Shown here piece by piece: positions 1 to 7,743 of a DNA stretch of 64,000 bases; the stretch's first letter is position 1; each line of letters begins with the position of its first letter. The DNA is from Acidobacteriaceae bacterium (GTDB lineage: Bacteria > Acidobacteriota > Terriglobia > Terriglobales > Acidobacteriaceae). The stretch covers positions 186,001 through 250,000 of the forward strand of contig DAIDKP010000026.1 in NCBI GenBank assembly GCA_027449965.1. The letters are read 5' to 3'. The position numbers and the translations under genes are program-made. The notes below the pieces were generated by a model. That model saw only the letters and a program-made list of their open reading frames with translations. It searched no databases and was not told the origin of the DNA.

Positions 1-1697
1 ATCGCGATGGTCTTCTGCTCCAGCTTCGTCTCCGTCGCCTGCCACTCCGCCGTCTCCGCCGCCGTTGCCACCGGATACTCACGGTACGTCGAGCTGGCGA
101 AGATGCCCACCATCGCGTAGTAATCCTTCTGCGTAATCGGATCGTACTTGTGGTTGTGGCATCGCGCGCACGCCACCGTCATGCCAAGCAGACCGCGCGA
201 CACGGCGTCCACGCGCTCATTGCGCTCATCCGCGCGTCCCTGCACCGGCTCCGCCTGGTCCCACACCCACGGTCCCGCGCCCAGATACGTCGTCGCCGTC
301 AGGTTTTCGTCGCGCTGCTCGGCTGTCTTCGTCGGCAACTGGTCGCCCGCCAGTTGCATCTTCACAAACTGGCCATACGGCACGTCCCGATTGAACGCCT
401 CAATCACCCAGTCGCGATACCGATACGCACCCTCAAACGGCATATACCCGCGTCCCTTCGGGTCCAGCCCGCGCACGTCGTCCTCCGAATATCGAGCCAC
501 GTCCAGCCAGTGCCTGCCCCAGCGCTGCCCATAGCGCGGCGACGCCAGCAGCCGATCCACCACCTTCGTCCAGGCCTGCGGGGTGCGATCCTGTTCAAAC
601 GCTTCCACCTCGGCCTCCGTCGGTGGAATTCCCCACATATCAAACGTCGCCCGCCGTATCAGCGTTCGCCGATCCACCTGCGGAGCCGGATGCAGGCCCG
701 CCGTAAGCAGCTTCGCCAGCACAAACCGATCAATCGGCGTCCGTGCCCAGCCTGCCCACTTCGCATCGTGAATCTCCGGCACGGCCACCGGCTTCAGCGG
801 CTGGAACGACCAGAACTTCCGCTGCTCCGCAGTAATAATTCCCGTCGTCGCCGTCGAAGAAAACGTCAGTCCCGGCGCGCTCTTCGGCCACACCGCGCCG
901 CGTCGCACCCACTCCTTCAGATCGGCAATCTGCTGCGCCGTCAGATGTCCACCCTTGGGCATCTTCAGCGCCGTCGTCTGCTCCACAGCGGTAATCATCA
1001 GACTCTTGTCCGGCTGCCCCGGCACCATCGCCGCGCCGTGAAATCCACCCTTCAGCGCTGCCTCGCGCGTATTCAGCGCCAGCCCGCCATTGTCTCCGTC
1101 CGTATGGCAGCTCAGGCAGTTGTCCGCCAGAATCGGACGCACCCGATTCTCAAAAAAATCCGCATCCGACATCGCCGCAGGCTCGTTCACTGTCACCAGC
1201 TTCGCTGGCACGCTCGCCGCCGTTGTCGCCGCACTCGCCGCCGCGGGCATGGCCTCGTCGTCTCCATCGTCCTGCGGCAGATCCTTGCCCTTTGCCCCGG
1301 CGCGAATCCACTCCACCAGCGTCGCCACCTGGTCGTCCGTCAGCGCGTGCCGCGGCGGCATCTTCAGCGTGCTCGTTCGCCGAATCGCCTTCACCAGCAG
1401 GCTCGCCTCCGCATCCCCGGCCACGATCACCTTCCCGTGTCGTCCGCCCTGGATCATCGCGCTGTAACTGTCCAGCCGCAGCCCGCCCGACGCTGAATCC
1501 GCATGGCATCCATTGCACTGGTCATCGAGCAGCGGCTGCACACGTTGCGTATAGAAGGCCATGGTCCCAGCCGCCGAGCCAGTGCTTGAGCCAGCACCCG
1601 CAGCCTGCTGCGCCTTCACTCCATGCACCGGCATCAGCGCAAAGACCGCTGCGCACGCCGCCGCTGTTCCGGCTGTCAGCATCGCCTGTGTCTTCAT
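1..1697 (-). CDS. Planctomycete-type cytochrome c / DUF1549 protein, partial (3' end outside window)
   Basis: Open on the minus strand from an ATG at 1697 to the window edge, about 565 residues, so the C-terminus is missing; it is absent from the ORF track only because no stop lies inside the window. A signal peptide (MKTQAMLTAGTAAACAAVFA) is followed by two PSCyt1-like heme domains (CNGCH near residue 62, CLSCH near residue 170), then a DUF1549-like segment and a third CARCHNHKYDPI motif. Such proteins usually end in DUF1553; they are exported and of unknown function, with redox or polymer-degradation roles proposed. Its ATG overlaps the stop of the upstream ABC ATPase gene (ATGA), so the two are probably translationally coupled. 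The family call is firm and the function unknown. Confidence 0.85.
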   Translation of the reverse strand, partial: MKTQAMLTAGTAAACAAVFALMPVHGVKAQQAAGAGSSTGSAAGTMAFYTQRVQPLLDDQCNGCHADSASGGLRLDSYSAMIQGGRHGKVIVAGDAEASLLVKAIRRTSTLKMPPRHALTDDQVATLVEWIRAGAKGKDLPQDDGDDEAMPAAASAATTAASVPAKLVTVNEPAAMSDADFFENRVRPILADNCLSCHTDGDNGGLALNTREAALKGGFHGAAMVPGQPDKSLMITAVEQTTALKMPKGGHLTAQQIADLKEWVRRGAVWPKSAPGLTFSSTATTGIITAEQRKFWSFQPLKPVAVPEIHDAKWAGWARTPIDRFVLAKLLTAGLHPAPQVDRRTLIRRATFDMWGIPPTEAEVEAFEQDRTPQAWTKVVDRLLASPRYGQRWGRHWLDVARYSEDDVRGLDPKGRGYMPFEGAYRYRDWVIEAFNRDVPYGQFVKMQLAGDQLPTKTAEQRDENLTATTYLGAGPWVWDQAEPVQGRADERNERVDAVSRGLLGMTVACARCHNHKYDPITQKDYYAMVGIFASSTYREYPVATAAETAEWQATETKLEQKTIA

Positions 1698-2641
1698 TCC
1701 GCCGCATCTCCTCGCCGTGGCATCTCCTGCACCAATCCTGTCGGCACCAGCTCTGTCCCTCCATCCGACTCGCGAAAAGCAAGCTGTTTCACATGCTCAT
1801 GCAGTTGCTCAAACTCCCGCGTCCTGCGCCTCACGGAGAGAGGCTCATTCGTATGCGGCACCTGCATATCCACCAGCACATTGCTCTCCGTCTCGCCCTC
1901 AGCGTGCGGCCGCAGCACCAGCACCCGCGTCGCCAGCAGCAGCGCCTCGCTCGTGTTGTGCGTCACAAACAGCACCGTCGGCTTCGTCTCCTGCCACGCA
2001 TCTTTCAGTTGCTGTTGCAGGCTGGCTCGCGTCGACGGGTCCAGCGCGCTGAACGCTTCATCCATCAGCAGCACTGGCGGCCGCATCATCAGCGCCTGCG
2101 CAATCGCCACCCGCTGCTGCATTCCGCCTGACAACTGCCCCGGATACTTCGAGAAATCCCCACTCTTCAGGCCCATGCGCAACAGCATCTGCGTCGCCTC
2201 GGCGCGCAGTTCGCGCCGGAACCGCCAGAACCGCGGCCTTGCCCGTCCCATCCATCCGCAGAACGCATTCTCCGGCCCATAGAGCACGTTCTGCATCACC
2301 GACCGATCCGGAAACAGGGCATATTTCTGCGGCACATATCCGCATCGCGCGTCGATCCGCCGCACCGGCTTCCCATCCACCACCACCGCGCCCTCGTTCG
2401 GAAACTCCTGCCCCAGCACCATCCGCAGCAGCGTGCTTTTTCCGCAGCCCGTCTCGCCCAGCACGGCCACAAACTCCCCGGCGCGAATCTCCACATTCAG
2501 CCTGTGCAGCACCGTCTTGCTGCCCCCGCCTGCCAGCTTGTAGCGCACCGTCACATCGCGCAGCGCAATCTCCGTCTCTGCCGCGGCGCGCACCGGCATC
2601 ACGCGCTGTTTCGCCCGTCGCTCCATCGCTCTCAGTACCAT
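1694..2641 (-). CDS. ABC transporter ATP-binding protein (NitT/TauT type, urea-carboxylase-associated subtype)
   Basis: Cytoplasmic ATPase of an importer whose permease and binding protein lie just upstream. Walker A is GETGCGKST, the signature LSGGMQQRVAIAQAL, Walker B VLLMDEAFSALD, and the switch His follows in VTHN. There is an extra Arg/Trp-rich stretch (GWMGRARPRFWRFRRE) between the Q-loop and the signature. The ORF track start (3022) reads through the permease in another frame. I place the start at 2641 because GGAGG lies 8 nt upstream; it overlaps the permease stop by 10 nt. 315 aa. The 3' end overlaps the cytochrome gene. The substrate is inferred from the binding protein only. Confidence 0.9.
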   Translation of the reverse strand: MVLRAMERRAKQRVMPVRAAAETEIALRDVTVRYKLAGGGSKTVLHRLNVEIRAGEFVAVLGETGCGKSTLLRMVLGQEFPNEGAVVVDGKPVRRIDARCGYVPQKYALFPDRSVMQNVLYGPENAFCGWMGRARPRFWRFRRELRAEATQMLLRMGLKSGDFSKYPGQLSGGMQQRVAIAQALMMRPPVLLMDEAFSALDPSTRASLQQQLKDAWQETKPTVLFVTHNTSEALLLATRVLVLRPHAEGETESNVLVDMQVPHTNEPLSVRRRTREFEQLHEHVKQLAFRESDGGTELVPTGLVQEMPRRGDAAE

Positions 2642-3495
2642 GGATTGAGCCTCCGATTCACCAGCCGCAGCGTCCCATCCAGCACAAACAGCAGCAGCGC
2701 CACCCACAGCAGATACGGCAGAATAATATCCATCCCCATATGCCGCCGCATCAGCGCAATCCGATACGCGAGGCCATCGGTCGATGCAATCATCTCCCCG
2801 GCAAACAGAAACAGTGCCAGCGGCTTCAGGTTCAGCCGCACGCTGTTGATCACCTGCGGCAGAATCTGCTTCAGCACCACCCGATAGGCCACGTCCAGAT
2901 TCGACGACTTCAGCGTGAACGCCTTCACCACCTGCTCTCTCGGCACAGCCTTCGCCAGGTTGTATGTGTCCAGCACCAGCGTCGGACCCACCCCAATCAC
3001 CATCAGCATGATCTTCGACCACTGATCGATCCCGAAGACGATAAACAGAATCGGCAACAGAGACAGCGCCACAATCTTGTCAAAGAACAGGAAGAAGCGC
3101 AGAAACACCGACTCCGCCAGCGGAAACACTGCCATGTGCAGACCCAGCAGAATCGCGGGAATGAGCAGCAGCAGGCTGATCCCGAACCGCTCGCCGCTGG
3201 CCACGGTATCCTTCCACAACATCCCGTGCGTCACACGCTCCCACCGGCTCGCTCCATCCGCCAGCGGATCATCTTCCTCCGGCTGGTCCATCACCGCGCT
3301 GTGAACCCCGGCCATCAGTTGCGTCCCCGTCGGCATCACTCGGTCGTCGGGATTCTCCCGGTGTCGCGCAATCGAAAACTGCAGATACACCGCCACGCCC
3401 AGCGCAAACAGCACCCACGACAGCGACTGCGTCCACATTCGCTTCGGTCGCCCCTGAATATCGGCCAGCTCCAGCCATCCGCTCATCGCGCTCAT
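2632..3495 (-). CDS. ABC transporter permease (NitT/TauT type)
   Basis: 287-aa inner-membrane permease. One N-terminal membrane segment is followed by a periplasmic stretch (residues 45-95), then four or five further segments. The EAA-like loop, which contacts the ATPase, is around REQVVKAFTLKSSN...QILPQVINS. The N-terminal helix plus long soluble insert resembles permeases found beside urea carboxylase genes in Proteobacteria. The start at 3495 has a good SD (GAGGAG) and lies 10 nt after the binding-protein stop. A second Met lies 3 codons in. It forms a three-gene importer operon with its neighbours. Confidence 0.9.
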   Translation of the reverse strand: MSAMSGWLELADIQGRPKRMWTQSLSWVLFALGVAVYLQFSIARHRENPDDRVMPTGTQLMAGVHSAVMDQPEEDDPLADGASRWERVTHGMLWKDTVASGERFGISLLLLIPAILLGLHMAVFPLAESVFLRFFLFFDKIVALSLLPILFIVFGIDQWSKIMLMVIGVGPTLVLDTYNLAKAVPREQVVKAFTLKSSNLDVAYRVVLKQILPQVINSVRLNLKPLALFLFAGEMIASTDGLAYRIALMRRHMGMDIILPYLLWVALLLFVLDGTLRLVNRRLNPWY

Positions 3496-3505
3496 CGTCA
3501 GCTCC

Positions 3506-4744
3506 TCACAGCTTGCCCGCCGCGGCCAGCTTCATATACGTGTCGTCCACCCTCAGCCTCACGCGATCCTTGCGCCCCTGCACCGTCCCGTCCGGATAGC
3601 GAATCGCCACCTCATCCACCGAGTGCGTTCCCTCGCCCAGCAACTGGTGCCGGAAGCAGAACTGCCGCACCAGATCCATCTTCTGTTTCAACCCCGCGCT
3701 CTCGGCATACTGCGCCGCCATCTGCGGCGTCGAAAACAGATACGTCGTCTTCAACTGATCCTTGTACGAGGCCACCGAATCCTCTGACGCCGCCGCACTG
3801 CCCGCAATCGCCGCCGCATTCCCCGCCGCCAGTTGCTTCACCGTCTCATACCACGCGCCCGTGATCGCCTTCGCAAACCGCACACCCGATCCATCCGGAC
3901 GATTCAACACCTCCGTCCGCACCACCAGCAGGTCCAGAATCTCGCCGGGAATCCGCGACGAATCAAACACCGCCCGCACTCCGCGATCCTGCGCCAGAAT
4001 CTCCGACACCAGCGGCTTCCAGGTCACTGCAACCTCGTTGCCCCTGTTGCCCAGAAACGCGCCCACCAGGTCCGAGTCGCTCGTATTCACCAGCCGCAAC
4101 CGTCCCGCCTGCGCGCCCAGCCCATTCAACTCCATCGCCCGCTCCAGCAGATACTCCGAGACGGTCTTCTGCACCAGCAGAACCCGCTTGCCCGGCAACT
4201 GCGCCAGCGTCAGCCCATTCCTCACCAGCACAGCGTCGTTCCCATTGGAATAGTCGCCGACAATCATCGCCGTCGAATCCACGCCCGCCGCCGCTGGCAT
4301 ATCCAGTGCTTCCATATTTGTCATCGTGCAGGCGTCGATGTTCTTGCCCACAAAGGCATCGAGCGACGCTGCATAATCAAACCGCTCCACCTTGATGACG
4401 ATGCCGTACTTGTCTGCCCACCGCTTCAGAATCCCCGACCGCGCCATATAAAAGTAGGGATTCCATCCCGCATAAACGCTCCAGCCGACAGTAAAGGTCG
4501 GCGCAGCTTCCATCTTCGGCCCGGCCGCGATCAACGCTCCGGCCAGCACCACCCAAACCGCTGCCCCAACCGCCGCTTGACCCACCGTTCGTGTTAACGA
4601 CAGCGTTCGCGCCCCGCTCCAGTGCCTTTTGGGGTTGTCATTCCCGCAGGGAATCCGTTTTTCGCGTTCCCACACCCCGCTCTCGATCGCTTTCCCTTGT
4701 CGTTGCTGCCTGTTTCCCAACTCGCGCGCGAAAAAGAACCTCAT
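3506..4744 (-). CDS. ABC transporter substrate-binding protein, urea-carboxylase-associated (TIGR03427-like)
   Basis: Periplasmic binding protein. Recognisable family motifs are FTVGWSVYAGWNPYFY, CTMTNMEALDMPAAAGVDST, the VGDYSNGND block and a C-terminal DDTYMKLAAAGKL. These match the binding protein of the ABC importer that in Proteobacteria sits next to urea carboxylase (now regarded largely as guanidine carboxylase). No carboxylase or hydrolase gene is in this window. The start is uncertain: 4768 is a TTG; 4744 is an ATG with a TATCTT box 6 nt upstream. A hydrophobic export segment only begins about 55 residues after 4744, so a later GTG (in VWEREKR) is also possible. No ykkC-type guanidine riboswitch is visible upstream. 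Confidence 0.85.
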   Translation of the reverse strand: MRFFFARELGNRQQRQGKAIESGVWEREKRIPCGNDNPKRHWSGARTLSLTRTVGQAAVGAAVWVVLAGALIAAGPKMEAAPTFTVGWSVYAGWNPYFYMARSGILKRWADKYGIVIKVERFDYAASLDAFVGKNIDACTMTNMEALDMPAAAGVDSTAMIVGDYSNGNDAVLVRNGLTLAQLPGKRVLLVQKTVSEYLLERAMELNGLGAQAGRLRLVNTSDSDLVGAFLGNRGNEVAVTWKPLVSEILAQDRGVRAVFDSSRIPGEILDLLVVRTEVLNRPDGSGVRFAKAITGAWYETVKQLAAGNAAAIAGSAAASEDSVASYKDQLKTTYLFSTPQMAAQYAESAGLKQKMDLVRQFCFRHQLLGEGTHSVDEVAIRYPDGTVQGRKDRVRLRVDDTYMKLAAAGKL

Positions 4745-4924
4745 GCACCCAAGATACCCGCAGGTCAACTCCGCTCAACCCGGTATCAAATTCATTGATG
4801 CCCTCAATAAACAAACCCCGATACTCCCACATCAACCTCCACCACGCCCCACCCGCGCGAACGCAGAGGGGCGGAATGCAATGCTGCAATGGATTTCGCG
4901 CGGTTGTGGCATACTGACGTCAAC

Positions 4925-4961
4925 GCGGTCCGTCTGCCCAGCAGACGGACCGCTTCTTTTT
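4925..4961 (+). terminator. Perfect 12-bp hairpin plus U-tract in the 5' leader of the next gene
   Basis: GCGGTCCGTCTG pairs with CAGACGGACCGC around a 5-nt loop and is followed by TTCTTTTT, the form of an intrinsic terminator reading rightward. The SD (GGAGG, 4962-4966) begins at the very next base and the ATG follows at 4974. No gene on the plus strand lies upstream to be terminated, so it is an attenuator, the end of a short leader RNA, or a 5' stabilising hairpin. Confidence 0.75.
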
Positions 4962-4973
4962 GGAGGCAAGATC

Positions 4974-5651
4974 ATGACAGAAGAGCAACTTGAAGCCGAA
5001 CTGGAGCGCCTGAAGACCATCCTCCGCCGTCCCGGAGCCACCATTCACGACAAAAAGCGCTTCATCGATCTCATTCAGCGCATCCTGCAAAACCGCGGCG
5101 ACAAGCACTGCATTGAGCTTCGTGGACTCGCCGCTGGCCATCCCGCACTCTACCTCTGCGCCGCCGAGTACAACACGACCTACTTTGAGGAGATGAACGC
5201 CAATACGCCCCGACCCGAGGCGCAGCGCCTCGGACAAACCGCCTGGCTCAGCGCTCTGCCGCCACTCAACTCGGCCCAATCCATCTCCGACTTCATCACC
5301 TGTGTCAGTTTTGGCATCGCCAGGGACATCATCACGTCCGACAAAGGCATGCGCCTGCTCTATGCCGCCCAGATCGCACAAGCCAACTACCGCATCGTCG
5401 AGCGTCAGAACGCGGAAAAGGCCGATCGCCGCCGAGGCCCCTACCGCAAAACCCAGGAATCTGACCCAGGACAAAGCGGCGAAGCGAAACCGACAGACAG
5501 TTCTAACCCGGAAATGGGTTCAGACTCAGGTACAGACCCAGCGACCGATCAGGCTCCGGTGGCAAATCCACACGTCACGCTGAAAAAGGGTCCGAATGTA
5601 ATTCGCGAAAATTCCGCAAGCATAATGCAATCAATAGGATACAAAAAATGA
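4974..5651 (+). CDS. Acidobacteria-type hypothetical protein, 225 aa
   Basis: Not assignable to a function. The ORF track start (4629) is too far upstream; ATG 4974 has GGAGG 7 nt before it. The N-terminal half is charged and helical, with a compact core around IELRGLAAGHPALYLCAAEY and NTTYFEEMNANTPRPEAQ. The last 80 residues are Ser/Thr/Asp/Pro-rich and probably disordered. I recall related proteins in several copies in Acidobacteriaceae genomes, always hypothetical. It is bracketed by a 5' terminator-like hairpin and a 3' C/G tract with a long hairpin, and stands between unrelated operons. No signal peptide or membrane segment is seen. Confidence 0.75.
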   Translation: MTEEQLEAELERLKTILRRPGATIHDKKRFIDLIQRILQNRGDKHCIELRGLAAGHPALYLCAAEYNTTYFEEMNANTPRPEAQRLGQTAWLSALPPLNSAQSISDFITCVSFGIARDIITSDKGMRLLYAAQIAQANYRIVERQNAEKADRRRGPYRKTQESDPGQSGEAKPTDSSNPEMGSDSGTDPATDQAPVANPHVTLKKGPNVIRENSASIMQSIGYKK

Positions 5652-5709
5652 AATTTCGCGAAAGTTGAGCAAGATGCATGGAATCAATAACATGCGCAAA
5701 AACACCCCA

Positions 5710-5725
5710 CCCCCCCCCCGGGGGG
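5710..5725. repeat. C10G6 homopolymer tract
   Basis: Ten C followed by six G, preceded by CACCCCA. It lies 58 bp after the stop of the hypothetical gene and 9 bp before a long inverted repeat. The tract is itself self-complementary (CCCCCC/GGGGGG) and could be slippage-prone. Seen directly. Confidence 0.9.
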
Positions 5726-5734
5726 TATCCGCAA

Positions 5735-5781
5735 AGTCAAAGCGGCGAGACGCAGGATTCTGCGAAATCGCCGCTTTGACT
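5735..5781. repeat. Bipartite 14-bp + 5-bp inverted repeat (REP-like hairpin)
   Basis: AGTCAAAGCGGCGA pairs perfectly with TCGCCGCTTTGACT. Inside, CGCAG-GATT-CTGCG forms a second stem. No T-tract follows on either strand, so this is not a canonical terminator, although it lies between convergent genes (the hypothetical gene and cpoB). With the C10G6 tract it looks like a structured repeat unit. Confidence 0.8.
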
Positions 5782-5819
5782 GTCGATGTTGGGCCTGAAT
5801 ACGAGGGGCCTGGCTAACG

Positions 5820-5850
5820 GGGGATGGATTCAGCGGGGATGGATTCAGCG
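5820..5850. repeat. Tandem 15-bp repeat over the cpoB stop codon
   Basis: GGGATGGATTCAGCG occurs twice in direct tandem and a third partial copy (GGGATTGATG) follows. The repeat spans the stop codon of the minus-strand cpoB gene, so unit loss or gain would shift only the 3' end. Confidence 0.7.
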
Positions 5851-6816
5851 GGGATTGATGCGAACACCCATGCCATTCAACCGGCTGCGCGCCTGCATCG
5901 CCTCCGGCGTCTGCGGATAGCGGTGGATCAGCGCGCGATACTCGCGAATCCCGGCCTCACGCTGGCCCAGCGTAATCAGGGCCTGCCCTTTGCGAAGCTG
6001 CGCCGCTGGAGCCTTCACATTGCCGCTGAAGTTATTCAGCACCGCGTTGTCATACCTGATGGTGCCCTTGTAATCATGTTGGCGAAAGGCGATCTCGCCC
6101 AGATAGTACTCGGCGTTGCCGGCCAGAGAATCGTTCGGGTAGTACTGCGCCACGGCGCCAAACTCCGACTGCGCCGCATCGTAGTGCGCTGCGTTGAAGT
6201 CGCGCAAACCGCCCAGATAGGTCTCACGCAGGGGGGGTGCCTGTGCGGTGGCTGGCTGGGATGCTGCGGGAGCAGCACCGGCTCCGGCAGCACCAGTTCC
6301 GGGAACACCAGCAACTCCAGCGCCAGCATCGTTCGCCGCATCGGGGGTAGCCGGAGCAGCGCCCGATGGAGTCATGCCCGGCTGCTGCGCCGGTTGCTGC
6401 GGCGCCGTCTGCGCCTGCACCGTCTGCATCTCCGACTGCAGCGTCTGCAACTGCGTCTCCAGCTTGCCCAGACGCGTCTTCAACTCGTCGATCGAGTCGT
6501 TCATCGTCTGCACCTGGCCGGAGACGGTGTCCACCTTGCCGTTGGTCGCCTCCGACTCAGCAGCCAGTTTTTGCTGCATGGCGTTCAGCGCCGTGCTCAT
6601 CTGGCTCACGCTGGCCGTGCTTTGCTGCACCAGATTTTCCATCTGGCCAAAGTGCGAGTCCACTGTCGATTGCAGCCGCTGCACCATTTCCACGAGCTGC
6701 TGCACCTGCGTCTGGATCTGGATGATCTCCTTCGATGCAGCGTGGGCTGGAACCGAGGGCAGCGCCAGCAGCAATGTGCCGACAATCGCCCAGCGAAGCT
6801 GATGTGTGCGCGCCAT
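5845..6816 (-). CDS. cpoB: Tol-Pal system protein CpoB/YbgF
   Basis: 323-aa periplasmic protein. The signal peptide ends near AHA/ASKE, followed by a long coiled coil (about residues 30-135, Gln/Leu-rich), an Ala/Pro/Gly linker (140-190) and a C-terminal TPR region (about 200-320, starting ETYLGGLRDFNAAHYDAA). In E. coli CpoB links Tol-Pal to peptidoglycan synthesis during constriction. It is the last gene of the tol operon here, separated from pal by 99 nt containing a strong hairpin. The coiled coil is longer than in the E. coli protein, as is common outside Proteobacteria. Confidence 0.9.
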   Translation of the reverse strand: MARTHQLRWAIVGTLLLALPSVPAHAASKEIIQIQTQVQQLVEMVQRLQSTVDSHFGQMENLVQQSTASVSQMSTALNAMQQKLAAESEATNGKVDTVSGQVQTMNDSIDELKTRLGKLETQLQTLQSEMQTVQAQTAPQQPAQQPGMTPSGAAPATPDAANDAGAGVAGVPGTGAAGAGAAPAASQPATAQAPPLRETYLGGLRDFNAAHYDAAQSEFGAVAQYYPNDSLAGNAEYYLGEIAFRQHDYKGTIRYDNAVLNNFSGNVKAPAAQLRKGQALITLGQREAGIREYRALIHRYPQTPEAMQARSRLNGMGVRINPR

Positions 6817-6847
6817 GAACGTTCTCTCAATCCTTGGATTTGCGAAC

Positions 6848-6882
6848 CGGCGGCGCGCAGGGTTCTACTCTGCGCGCCGCCG
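6848..6882 (-). promoter_or_regulatory. 13-bp perfect stem-loop between pal and cpoB
   Basis: CGGCGGCGCGCAG pairs with CTGCGCGCCGCCG around a 9-nt loop. There is no U-tract, so it is more likely an RNA-processing or 3'-protection hairpin that sets the pal:cpoB ratio than a terminator. Confidence 0.7.
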
Positions 6883-6915
6883 TCGCTGTTACCAGTATAG
6901 TTTCACGCGTCGACT

Positions 6916-7743
6916 TCAGTTGCCCGACGAGCTGTCCATCGAGAATCCAGCACGGCGATTCTGCTGCCAGCAGGATTCCGTCTCCTCGGTGCAGAACGGT
7001 CGCTCCTTGCCATAGCTGACCACGCGCAGACGATTCGGCGCCACGCCATCCTGCACCAGCATCTTCTTCGCGGCATTGGCTCGGTTCTCGCCCAGCGCCA
7101 GGTTGTACTCGTTCGATCCGCGATCGTCGCAGTAGCCGCCAATGACCACCTTGATCTCCGGGTGCGCCGCCAGATACGCCGCCGCCTTCGACAGCACGCT
7201 GTTGTCGCTCGTCCGCACGTCATAGCTGTCATAGTCAAAGAAGATGTCCTGCACATTGGCCTTGAACATCTGTTCGGCGGTCATCGTCTGGTTGTTCTCC
7301 GGCACAGCCACCGCGGCCTGCGCCGGGTTCACCGTCACGGTCGCCGTCGCGTCCGTCGATCCACCCTCGCCCCGCGCGGTCAGGTGATAGGTCGTGGTCA
7401 TCGTCGGCGTCACGGTCTTCACGCCGCTGCTGGGCACGGTACCGATGCCGTCGATCGACACCGAGGTGGCGTCGGTCGTCTTCCAGCTCAGCACCACCTG
7501 GTCGCCTGCCGTAATCGTCGAGGGGGTCGCCGTCAGTTGGGCTACCGGCGAGGGGGCGGTTGCCACCGGCGCAGTGGCCGTCTGCGGCGCGGGTTTCTTC
7601 TTGCATCCGCTCACCACGGCAAGGGATGCGATCAAAACGAGGGACAAGGCAAAAGTCTTGCGAGTAATCAAGGGAATGCTCCTTTTCGAGATCGATTTTG
7701 TAGGGTGCGTTGCCATCTGCCTCAGGTTTTGGTGCATATTCAT
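6916..7743 (-). CDS. pal: Peptidoglycan-associated lipoprotein Pal
   Basis: 275-aa outer-membrane lipoprotein. Lipobox VVSGC follows a positively charged signal region. Residues about 70-140 form an Ig/bacterial-domain-like insert (LTATPSTITAGDQVVLSWK ... TYHLTARGEGG) absent from E. coli Pal. The C-terminal OmpA-like peptidoglycan-binding domain includes FFDYDSYDVR, IGGYCDDRGSNEYN and LGENRANAAK. ATG 7743 overlaps the tolB stop (ATGA) and has GGAG upstream. Pal anchors the outer membrane to the wall and binds TolB. Confidence 0.93.
   Translation of the reverse strand: MNMHQNLRQMATHPTKSISKRSIPLITRKTFALSLVLIASLAVVSGCKKKPAPQTATAPVATAPSPVAQLTATPSTITAGDQVVLSWKTTDATSVSIDGIGTVPSSGVKTVTPTMTTTYHLTARGEGGSTDATATVTVNPAQAAVAVPENNQTMTAEQMFKANVQDIFFDYDSYDVRTSDNSVLSKAAAYLAAHPEIKVVIGGYCDDRGSNEYNLALGENRANAAKKMLVQDGVAPNRLRVVSYGKERPFCTEETESCWQQNRRAGFSMDSSSGN

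Noticed and set aside
150-1496. 448-aa plus-strand ORF opposite the cytochrome gene
   Set aside because: Arg/His/Leu-rich antisense shadow; the minus strand encodes clear heme motifs throughout.
2239-3864. 541-aa plus-strand ORF
   Set aside because: Pro/Arg/His-rich shadow of the ABC permease, ATPase and binding-protein genes.
4680-4920. Guanidine-I (ykkC) riboswitch upstream of the urea-carboxylase-type binding protein
   Set aside because: Looked for because of the transporter family; no recognisable conserved core is present.
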